Positions 1 to 5,097 of a DNA stretch of 8,577 nt are shown here, piece by piece. Within the stretch, counting starts at the first letter, position 1; every line of letters begins with the position of its first letter. The position numbers and the translations under genes are program-made. Under the pieces are notes generated by a model that was not told the DNA's origin, ran no database searches, and saw only the letters and a program-made list of their open reading frames with translations. This stretch comes from CAZYBG01 sp964645155 (GTDB taxonomy: Bacteria; Pseudomonadota; Alphaproteobacteria; Rhodobacterales; Rhodobacteraceae), in NCBI GenBank assembly GCA_964645155.1, contig CAZYBG010000119.1:1-8577 (forward strand), read 5' to 3'.

Positions 1-760
1 CGTTCAGCGTGTCGGTGTGGATCATCACCTGCACGTCCATCGCGTCGGCGACGCCCAGGCAGCAGTCGATGGCGCCGGGGGTGGTGCCCCAGTCCTCGTG
101 CAGCTTCAGCGCGCAGGCGCCGGCCGCCACCATCTCCTCCAGCGCGGCGGGGCGCGAGGCGTTGCCCTTGCCGGCCAGCCCGATGTTGACCGGGAAGGCG
201 TCGAAGGCCTGCAGCATCCGGCCGATATGCCAGGGCCCGGGCGTGCAGGTGGTGGCGAGCGTGCCATGCGCCGGCCCGGTGCCGCCACCGAGGAGCGTCG
301 TGACACCCGAATGCAGCGCATCGTCGATCTGCTGCGGGCAGATGAAGTGGATATGGGCGTCGAAGCCGCCGGCCGTCAGGATGCGCCCCTCGCCGGCGAT
401 GGCCTCGGTGCCGGGGCCGATGACGATGTCGACGCCGGGTTGCGTGTCGGGGTTGCCGGCCTTGCCGATCTTCGCGATCCGCCCGTCGCGCAGGCCGACA
501 TCGGCCTTGTAGATGCCGGCCACGTCGACGATCAGCGCGTTGGTGATGACGGTATCGACGGCGCCCTCGGCCCGCGTCCGCTGCGACTGCCCCATCCCGT
601 CGCGGATCACCTTGCCGCCGCCGAACTTCACCTCCTCGCCGTAGGTCGTGAGGTCGCGCTCGACCTCGATCCAGAGCTCGGTATCGGCCAGGCGGACGCG
701 GTCACCCGTGGTGGGGCCGTACATGTCGGCATAGGCGGCGCGGGGGATGCGGGTGGGCAT
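1..760 (-). CDS. ureC: Urease subunit alpha, N-terminal part (cut by window edge)
   Basis: Catalytic subunit of the nickel urease (urea + water to ammonia and carbamate), acting in the cytoplasm with UreA and UreB. The ATG at 758-760 gives a protein starting MPTRIPRAAYADMYGPTTGD, the standard UreC opening, and 253 codons are present of a usual 570 or so. The nickel ligands AHIH (H136, H138) are intact. So are the lysine that is carbamylated in the family (K219, in ALKLHEDWG), the adjacent H221 and H248 in IHTDTLN. The reading frame has no interruption. A Shine-Dalgarno-like AGGA lies 8 bases before the start. Unusually, ureB is not immediately upstream: about 2.5 kb of other genes and a lower-GC patch intervene, so ureC may have its own promoter. 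The C-terminal part lies outside the window. Identity is certain. Confidence 0.97.
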   Translation of the reverse strand, partial: MPTRIPRAAYADMYGPTTGDRVRLADTELWIEVERDLTTYGEEVKFGGGKVIRDGMGQSQRTRAEGAVDTVITNALIVDVAGIYKADVGLRDGRIAKIGKAGNPDTQPGVDIVIGPGTEAIAGEGRILTAGGFDAHIHFICPQQIDDALHSGVTTLLGGGTGPAHGTLATTCTPGPWHIGRMLQAFDAFPVNIGLAGKGNASRPAALEEMVAAGACALKLHEDWGTTPGAIDCCLGVADAMDVQVMIHTDTLN

Positions 761-819
761 GTGCGGGGTCCTATATTTGGCTTATTGCTTATTGCTTATC
801 GCAGCGAGGACGAAGCAGG
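761..819. promoter_or_regulatory. AT-rich divergent intergenic gap upstream of ureC
   Basis: This 59-bp gap separates the ureC start (760, minus) from a plus-strand ORF starting at 820. It is much richer in A/T than the genes around it and holds three 7-bp repeat units. On the minus strand an AATATA-like hexamer falls about 15-20 bases before the ureC ATG, followed by the AGGA ribosome binding site. On the plus strand GAGGA sits 9 bases before the ORF start. A bidirectional promoter is a reasonable inference, but no clear -35 box is visible and no start site can be assigned from sequence alone. Confidence 0.3.
780..800. repeat. 7-bp tandem repeat, three copies
   Basis: Units GCTTATT (780-786), GCTTATT (787-793) and GCTTATC (794-800) stand head to tail; the third has one mismatch. 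They fall exactly in the gap between the divergent ureC start and the orphan ORF, so they could be slippage-prone spacer sequence between promoter elements, regulator half-sites or a simple replication artefact. The repeat is directly visible; any function is inference. Confidence 0.75.
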
Positions 820-1077
820 ATGTCCGACATGCTCCATTGCCGCCCCTACAAGCGGATGGCGCATAGCTTTCGAAACTTCAGTTCGCCGTTCTCAGCCACG
901 CCGCACGATGTGCCGTTCGTCATCGTTACTCCGTCCCTCGTGTACATGATCGCGATGAGCTTCATTCATCGCTTCCATGATCTGAGTGAGCCAGTGGAAG
1001 TGTTGATCTACTTCGCATCGCTCGCATCCGTGATTGGATATCCGGTGGTCGGCCATCGTATGGACCGCGACCGTTGA
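820..1077 (+). CDS. Orphan small protein, possible two-pass membrane protein
   Basis: Not recognised. The 85-aa ORF runs against the urease operon, in a patch whose GC falls to about 45-60% while its neighbours are near 70%. It has a GAGGA ribosome binding site 9 bases before the ATG. Third codon positions are roughly 70% G/C, first positions intermediate and second positions lowest, which is the pattern expected of a real gene in this strand and frame; the opposite strand fits less well. Two hydrophobic stretches, about residues 31-49 (VPFVIVTPSLVYMIAMSF) and 59-78 (around VLIYFASLASVIGYPVVG), could be membrane helices, followed by a short charged tail (HRMDRDR). It converges with the GFA-type gene, whose stop lies 40 bp away. 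It may be a recently acquired gene or a chance ORF in a remnant. Confidence 0.4.
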   Translation: MSDMLHCRPYKRMAHSFRNFSSPFSATPHDVPFVIVTPSLVYMIAMSFIHRFHDLSEPVEVLIYFASLASVIGYPVVGHRMDRDR

Positions 1078-1117
1078 GAAGCGAGAAATTCGAGCACAAC
1101 GTCGAGCTCCAGCACAC

Positions 1118-1477
1118 CTACGCCTCCCACGCCTTCTTCCGCACCACGGCGTGCCCCGCGACGGCGATCCCCTCGACATCCCCCCGCCCCAGGCAGGCTA
1201 CATTCACCGTCACCAGACCCGGTGGGCCGAAGCCGAACACCACCTCACCGCACCTGCGGCAGAAGAAGTGGTGCGGCTGGCGGGCGCCCTCGATCTGTTC
1301 GGTCAGCGCGTCCTCGCCGGTCAGAAGCCGGAAGGTCTCGCGCTCCGCGCGGACCATCCGCACGCTCTGCCCCCGGCAACGCGGGCAGATGCAGGGCGTG
1401 GCATCGCGGGGCACGGCATCGACGATGTAGCGCACCGTGCCGCAGGTGCAGGCCGCGTGCCACGTCCGCGCCCGCAT
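1118..1477 (-). CDS. GFA/CENP-V-type cysteine-rich zinc protein
   Basis: This 119-aa protein has the cysteine pattern of the GFA (glutathione-dependent formaldehyde-activating enzyme-like, CENP-V) fold: CTCG (C10, C12), CICPRC (C29, C31, C34) and FFCRRCG (C73, C76). In that family the cysteines bind structural and catalytic zinc. Only a few members are proven enzymes acting on glutathione adducts, so the substrate here is unknown. The length suits a single-domain member. The ATG at 1475-1477 lies 25 bases after the stop of the 58-aa gene, so co-transcription is likely. No signal peptide is seen, so a cytoplasmic location is expected. It is the last same-strand gene before the lower-GC patch that separates this block from ureC. 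The family call is firm; a formaldehyde-related role is only a possibility. Confidence 0.8.
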   Translation of the reverse strand: MRARTWHAACTCGTVRYIVDAVPRDATPCICPRCRGQSVRMVRAERETFRLLTGEDALTEQIEGARQPHHFFCRRCGEVVFGFGPPGLVTVNVACLGRGDVEGIAVAGHAVVRKKAWEA

Positions 1478-1502
1478 CAGCCCGGCCCCGGCGGCGTTGC
1501 GG

Positions 1503-1679
1503 TCAGAGCGGCGTGCGGCTGCGCCCCGGTCCGCAGATCGACGGCGGCGAGGGCGCGAACGGCATCGGCGCGCCCGTCGTCATCATCTGCCGCGCCATCG
1601 ACAATTGCAGGTCTGCCAGTGCAAGGCTCATCGAGGTCCAGGCGCGCCAGGTCCGCAGGGTCAGGGTGAAGGGGTCCAT
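1503..1679 (-). CDS. Small 58-aa protein of unknown function
   Basis: Not recognised with certainty. The ATG at 1677-1679 is preceded by GGAG at 8 bases, which supports this start over longer in-frame readings that overlap the AhpD-like gene. Residues 1-38 (MDPFTLTLRTWRAWTSMSLA, then ADLQLSMARQMMTTGAPM) look amphipathic and helical. The last 20 residues are rich in proline and arginine and are probably disordered. The opening recalls the 106-aa protein upstream (a PF-x-L motif with a Trp 11 residues later) and, more loosely, short phasin-like alphaproteobacterial proteins. It sits between the AhpD-like and GFA-type genes and is probably co-transcribed. With so short an ORF, coding status rests mainly on the ribosome binding site and gene spacing. 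Confidence 0.5.
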   Translation of the reverse strand: MDPFTLTLRTWRAWTSMSLALADLQLSMARQMMTTGAPMPFAPSPPSICGPGRSRTPL

Positions 1680-1704
1680 CTGTCGTTCTCCATCCGGAAC
1701 AGTG

Positions 1705-1737
1705 AAAACCGCAGATGGCGCGCGCGGTTCCCTGCGG
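1705..1737 (-). terminator. Weak terminator-like hairpin after the AhpD-like gene
   Basis: Read on the minus strand, CCGCAG (1737-1732) and CTGCGG (1714-1709) can form a 6-bp stem around a 17-base loop, followed by TTTT (1708-1705). It lies in the 65-bp gap between the AhpD-like gene and the 58-aa gene. The stem is short and the T run is only four bases, so this would be an inefficient terminator or attenuator, if it works at all. Confidence 0.25.
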
Positions 1738-1744
1738 CGCCCGG

Positions 1745-2140
1745 TCACGCACGGAACACCTCGTCCACCTCGACCTGAAGAGCGGTAGCCAACCCGTTGG
1801 TCTGCATCGCCATTCCGACTACGGCCAGCAGCTCGCCGTGCTGCTCGGCCGTCATCCCCTTGGCCTTCGCCGCCGCCGTGTGGGAGTGCACGCAGTAGCC
1901 GCACCCGTTCGCGGCAGAGACGGCGATATAGAGCATCTCCTTCACCAGCGGGTCGAGCGCGCCGGGCGCCATCACCGCGCGCAGCCTCTCCCATGTCGCC
2001 CGCAGCAGCGCCGGGTCGTGCGCCAGCGCGCGCCAGAAGTTGTTGACGTAGTCGGTCCCCCGCGCCGCGCGGATCTCGTCGAAGACGGCGCGCGCCTCGG
2101 CGTCCGCCTTTGCGTCGCTCGGCAGGGGGACCACCGCCAT
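1745..2140 (-). CDS. AhpD-like / carboxymuconolactone decarboxylase family protein
   Basis: This 131-aa all-helical AhpD-type protein has the full family motif E-x11-C-x2-C-x3-H: E68, C80 and C83 (in GCGYCVHSH) and H87. In AhpD this site gives thiol-disulfide peroxidase activity. The broader family also includes decarboxylases and proteins of unknown role, but those with the CxxC pair are generally redox active. The length fits a single-domain CMD protein. Its ATG overlaps the cyclase stop by one base (TGATG), implying translational coupling and probably a linked function. No export signal is seen, whereas its partner is predicted to be exported; that is a puzzle if the two share a substrate. 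The peroxide or quinone substrate cannot be named from sequence. Confidence 0.85.
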   Translation of the reverse strand: MAVVPLPSDAKADAEARAVFDEIRAARGTDYVNNFWRALAHDPALLRATWERLRAVMAPGALDPLVKEMLYIAVSAANGCGYCVHSHTAAAKAKGMTAEQHGELLAVVGMAMQTNGLATALQVEVDEVFRA

Positions 2141-2949
2141 CAGACCACCGCCATCACCCGCGCCGGCCCGCCGGTGCCGCGGGCGTGCTTCGGCGCGCCG
2201 ACGAACACCGTGGCGCCCGCCGCCGGCACCTGGTCGAGGCCGGCCACGTTCTCGATCCCGTAGCGCCCGCCGGGCAGCCAGGAATAGTGCACCGCGAAGT
2301 CGGCCGAGTTGCCGGGGTCGAGCGACAGCGTGTCGACCGCGATTGCCGCGACGTCCATCCCGGCCAGCATGTCGGTCGCGGCCTTGGAGAAGCCGGGGAA
2401 GGCGAAGGCGCCGTCGGGCGTGTTGCGGTAGAGCGGGTCGCCGACCTTCGCCGCCCAGCCCGAATGCATCGCGACGCAGGCGCCGGCCGGGATCGCGCCG
2501 TTGGCGGCGACCCAGGCCTCGATATCCTCGGGCATCACCATCGCGTTCGCCTCCTCGGCCGCCTTGGCGCTGATGTCCACCACGCAGAGCGGGCAGACCA
2601 GCGTCGCGGGGTCGAGCTCGGCGACCGAGGTGCCGTCGGCGGTGAAGTGCAGGGGCGCGTCGATATGGGTGCCCGAATGCTCGAAGATCGTCAGCTTCCA
2701 GAGCTGGTAGCCCGAGTCCTCGAACTTCACCGCCGGCTCGTAGACGATGCCGGGATTGCCGTCGAAGGTCGGGAACGTGTCATCCCAGGCATGGGTGAGG
2801 TCGATCACCCGGCCGGTCGCCTGGGCGAGGGCCGGCCGCGCCGAACCGGCCGCGGCGGCCACCGCGGCGGCGCCCGCGCCGACGCGGAAGATGTCGCGGC
2901 GCGAAAGCATGTCCTTCTTCACTGCATCCATCACGCAGGCATTGCACAT
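2140..2949 (-). CDS. Tat-exported cyclase family metal hydrolase (kynurenine formamidase-like)
   Basis: This 269-aa protein belongs to the cyclase/KynB-like family (bacterial kynurenine formamidase, isatin hydrolase and relatives), which hydrolyse amide or lactam-type bonds with zinc or manganese. The signature HSGTHIDAPLHF at 91-102 supplies the usual ligands H91, H95, D97 and H101. Conserved VDTLSLDPG (about 205-213) and GIEN (231-234) follow. The N-terminus carries SRRDIF (16-21), an alanine-rich hydrophobic stretch and an ALAQA cleavage region near 40-44, which indicates twin-arginine export to the periplasm. An unusual leader, MCNACV, with two cysteines precedes the Tat motif. The start at 2947-2949 is set by a perfect AGGAGG 9 bases upstream; longer in-frame readings run into the preceding gene. 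It is coupled to the AhpD-like gene. Substrate unknown. Confidence 0.88.
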   Translation of the reverse strand: MCNACVMDAVKKDMLSRRDIFRVGAGAAAVAAAAGSARPALAQATGRVIDLTHAWDDTFPTFDGNPGIVYEPAVKFEDSGYQLWKLTIFEHSGTHIDAPLHFTADGTSVAELDPATLVCPLCVVDISAKAAEEANAMVMPEDIEAWVAANGAIPAGACVAMHSGWAAKVGDPLYRNTPDGAFAFPGFSKAATDMLAGMDVAAIAVDTLSLDPGNSADFAVHYSWLPGGRYGIENVAGLDQVPAAGATVFVGAPKHARGTGGPARVMAVV

Positions 2950-2958
2950 GGTGTCGTC

Positions 2959-2964
2959 CCTCCT
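2959..2964 (-). promoter_or_regulatory. Perfect Shine-Dalgarno site of the cyclase gene
   Basis: Minus-strand AGGAGG, 9 bases before the ATG at 2949, is the strongest ribosome binding site in the window. It fixes the start of the Tat-exported cyclase and suggests higher translation than for the surrounding urease genes, whose sites are weaker. Confidence 0.75.
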
Positions 2965-2971
2965 CGATCGG

Positions 2972-2991
2972 GCCGGGCGGTCCTGCCCGGC
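2972..2991 (-). other. Perfect 7-bp hairpin in the gap before the cyclase gene
   Basis: GCCGGGC (2972-2978) and GCCCGGC (2985-2991) form a perfect inverted repeat around 6 bases. It lies between the stop of the 106-aa gene and the Shine-Dalgarno site of the cyclase gene. There is no T run, so it is more likely an mRNA-processing or stability structure than a terminator. GC-rich genomes make such stems by chance fairly often. Confidence 0.4.
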
Positions 2992-2995
2992 GCCT

Positions 2996-3316
2996 TCACT
3001 TGCGCGGCCGGCCCGGCCCGCGCCGCGCCAGGCGGCGGGCATTGGCCCGCGTCCGCAGGCGCAAGGGCCCGGTCGCAGCGGCCACCACCGCGATCGGCGC
3101 CGCGCCGAGCGCGGCGGCGACGCCGGCGGCATGGGCGGCCCGCAGAACGGCGCCGGGCTTTTCAGCCCACATCCGCAGCGGCTCGTGCCGGTCGGTGTTC
3201 CAGAGCCCGGCGAGCCCCATCAGGCGGTAGCTCACCACCATCCCGGCCTCGGCCGACAGCAGCCAGAGCTGGATGCCCGCGCCCCAGAGCTCGAAAGGTC
3301 CCGTGCCGCGCATCAT
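2996..3316 (-). CDS. Small 106-aa protein, phasin-like / 'antifreeze protein'-type family
   Basis: Function unknown. The sequence resembles short proteins common in Rhodobacterales that databases often label, probably wrongly, 'antifreeze protein' or 'antibiotic ABC transporter'. It has a Trp-rich amphipathic opening (FELWGAGIQLWLLSAEAG), the MGLAGLW segment (33-39), a short alanine-rich stretch (about 60-82) and a basic end with RTRANARRL (88-96). That family assignment is from memory. The start at 3316 overlaps the ureB stop by four bases (ATGA), with GGGAG 7 bases upstream inside ureB; a second ATG at 3313 is equally possible. The overlap means it is translated with urease subunits. It could help protein assembly or bind surfaces in a phasin-like way, but nothing in the sequence shows this. 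Confidence 0.7.
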   Translation of the reverse strand: MMRGTGPFELWGAGIQLWLLSAEAGMVVSYRLMGLAGLWNTDRHEPLRMWAEKPGAVLRAAHAAGVAAALGAAPIAVVAAATGPLRLRTRANARRLARRGPGRPRK

Positions 3317-3630
3317 GCCTCTTCTCCCAGCGGTCCCATGACCCTGCGGTTGAACCCCCAGACCGCCCGCGCCCCGCCATAGGGCACGAGCCGTACCTCG
3401 CGCGTCTGCCCGGGTTCGAAGCGTACCGCGGTGCCCGCCGCGATGTCGAGCCGCATGCCGCGTGCGCGCGCCCGGTCGAAGGCGAGCGCGGGATTGGTCT
3501 CGGCGAAATGGTAGTGGGAGCCGACCTGCACCGGCCGGTCGCCGGTGTTCGACACGTCGAGCGCGACGCCGTCGCGGCCGGCGTTCAGTTCGATCTCGCC
3601 CGGGGCGGTGCGGACCTCGCCGGGGATCAT
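3313..3630 (-). CDS. ureB: Urease subunit beta
   Basis: Non-catalytic structural subunit of the UreABC urease. At 105 aa it is close to the usual length, and it starts MIPGEV as in the family. It contains the hallmark VQVGSHYHFAETNPALAFDR (35-53 region), AAGTAVRFEPG (64-74) and the terminal MGPLGEE. The ATG at 3628-3630 is the standard family start; a longer in-frame reading extends upstream but matches nothing. No strong Shine-Dalgarno site is visible, only a G-rich run. It is separated from ureA by 86 bp containing a hairpin, while its stop overlaps the next small gene by four bases. The next urease gene, ureC, follows only after about 2.5 kb, which departs from the usual ureA-ureB-ureC adjacency. 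Confidence 0.96.
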   Translation of the reverse strand: MIPGEVRTAPGEIELNAGRDGVALDVSNTGDRPVQVGSHYHFAETNPALAFDRARARGMRLDIAAGTAVRFEPGQTREVRLVPYGGARAVWGFNRRVMGPLGEEA

Positions 3631-3643
3631 CGCCCGGCCCCCC

Positions 3644-3661
3644 CGCCGGGACGGCCCGGCG
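3644..3661 (-). other. Perfect 7-bp hairpin in the ureA-ureB gap
   Basis: CGCCGGG (3644-3650) and CCCGGCG (3655-3661) are inverted around a 4-base loop, 14 bases before the ureB start. The stem shares its GCCGGG/CCCGGC core with the hairpin at 2972-2991. In mRNA it could limit access to the poorly defined ureB ribosome binding site or protect segments after processing. No T run follows, so a terminator is unlikely. Confidence 0.4.
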
Positions 3662-3716
3662 CCGCGAGGGGGCGGGGCAGGGAAGAGGGCAGGGGTGGGG
3701 CGCGCATCAAGGTCTC

Positions 3717-4018
<302 letters not shown>

Positions 4019-4019
<1 letters not shown>

Positions 4020-4846
4020 CAGGTCCCTCCCATCGCCCAGACACGGGGCAGCGGCGCGCCCCAGAGCACCCCGAGCGCCGCGGCCACGGTGCGGCGCAAC
4101 TCGCGCGCGCCGGGGGCGAGCACCCGCACGACGCACTTGCCGTTCCACCCCGACGCGGCGGCGCCGTCGGGCAGCACCGCGCGGACCGCATCCGCCGCGG
4201 CCTCGGCGCCTGGCGCGACGAGCGCGACGGTCGCGCAGGCGCGCGCGCCCGCCAGCAGCGCGGGGCCGGCCGAGGCCGCGAGCAGCGCGTCGGTCATCCG
4301 TACCGCCTCGACCAGCGCCGGCCGGCCGTCGCGCCAGACCTCGCGGCGGTCGGCGAAGTCGAGCCGCGCCACCCGCTCGCCCATCGCGGCGCGGCCGAGC
4401 ACCGTCATCTCGCAGAAGACGAGCCGGGCGCGTCCGGCAAGCCGGGCCACCGTGCGGCGGCTCAGCGCGGCGCCGTCGAAGAGGATCGTCTCCTGCGGCA
4501 GCCAGGCCAGCGCGGCGCCCTCCGCCAGGTCGAGCGTGACCGTCATCTCGGCGCGGCCGCCGGCGCTGCGGTAGGCCCGCTCCGCGGCCTGCGTCGTCGC
4601 CGTCGCCCGCGCCCCGGCGCCGAGCGCGAGGGCATAGGCCAGCCGGTCGCCGCCCGTGAGCCCGCCCGCGGTGTTGAGAAACACCACCTCGGGTGCGGCG
4701 TCGTGGACGCGCGGCAGGAACGCCTTGGCCGCGCCCTGCTGGCGCAGCGCCAGAACCCCGCCGGCGCCGAGCCCGACCCGCGCCAGCCCCCGTGCCCGCT
4801 GCAGCGCCGGCGGGGCGGCCGGGGGCGGGGTCAGGGCATCGAACAT
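4019..4846 (-). CDS. ureD: Urease accessory protein UreD
   Basis: UreD (UreH) binds apo-urease and, with UreF and UreG, helps insert nickel and carbamylate the active-site lysine. At 275 aa the length is typical. Family features visible are FLPRVHDAAPEVVFLNTAGG, then LTGGDRL (about 43-69), TTQAAERAYRS (84-94), LPQETILFDGA (115-125), FCEMTVLGRAAMGE (143-156) and WNGKCVVRVL near the C-terminus. The start at 4844-4846 has a GAGG four bases upstream. It is the first minus-strand gene seen here, so the operon promoter probably lies in the 251-bp gap to the right. In many relatives urea-transporter genes precede ureD; here a divergent unknown gene does. Confidence 0.95.
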
Positions 4847-4962
4847 CGGGCCTCGCGCGGATTGATCTCGCCCCGCAGGCTAGGCAGCGCCACCGCGGCC
4901 TGCAACGGTGTCGCCGCCCGCCTTGCCCCGAACTCGCCCCGAATCCGCCGGCGCAAGCGGCT

Positions 4963-4983
4963 CCTGCCCATTCCTTGGGCAGG
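4963..4983. promoter_or_regulatory. 8-bp perfect inverted repeat (possible operator)
   Basis: CCTGCCCA (4963-4970) and TGGGCAGG (4976-4983) are perfect inverted copies around a 5-base spacer, ttcct, in the gap between divergent genes. The centre-to-centre spacing (13 bp, slightly more than one helical turn) suits a dimeric regulator. It could equally be a hairpin in a transcript, but no T run follows on either strand. Visible symmetry; function inferred. Confidence 0.4.
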
Positions 4984-5006
4984 CCCGGTCCGCGACCGCA
5001 GCCCGC

Positions 5007-5022
5007 TGCCGCCCCGGCGGCA
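5007..5022. repeat. 7-bp inverted repeat with 2-base centre
   Basis: TGCCGCC (5007-5013) and GGCGGCA (5016-5022) are perfect inverted copies with two bases between. This is a near-palindrome in the same divergent gap, 24 bp to the right of the larger repeat. It may be a second regulator site or chance in a GC-rich region. Confidence 0.35.
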
Positions 5023-5097
5023 CGGATGCGCGCCGATCCGCCCGCGGCCGCGGCCGAGACGGGAACCGGGGCGGCCGACGTGGTATTACATCGCTGT

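Larger units (their letters stand above)
4847..5097. promoter_or_regulatory. Divergent intergenic region between ureD and the exported-protein gene
   Basis: This 251-bp GC-rich region must hold the promoter for the ureD-side transcript and that of the plus-strand gene at 5098. Two inverted repeats are its only clear structures. I looked for a sigma-54 site (TGGCAC-N5-TTGC) for nitrogen control and found none. TATTAC just before the 5098 start could be a -10 box for a leaderless or near-leaderless transcript. Short ORFs crossing the region look like chance readings. Confidence 0.45.

Noticed and set aside
780..800. CRISPR or mobile-element terminal repeat
   Set aside because: The units are only 7 bp with no spacers, no paired inverted ends and no transposase nearby.
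17..949. Plus-strand open frame of 310 codons over ureC
   Set aside because: Most of it is the mirror of the ureC coding sequence, whose nickel-site motifs are unmistakable on the minus strand.
892..1056. Minus-strand 54-aa ORF starting MADHRISNHG with a CERC and His-rich segment
   Set aside because: It looks faintly like a small zinc protein, but it has no ribosome binding site, and codon-position G/C favours the overlapping plus-strand ORF. Kept only as an alternative reading of the low-GC patch.
4847..5097. Search for a sigma-54/NtrC-type promoter for the urease genes
   Set aside because: GCAA occurs twice on the plus strand, but the required partner sequence is not at the right distance, so no site is claimed.
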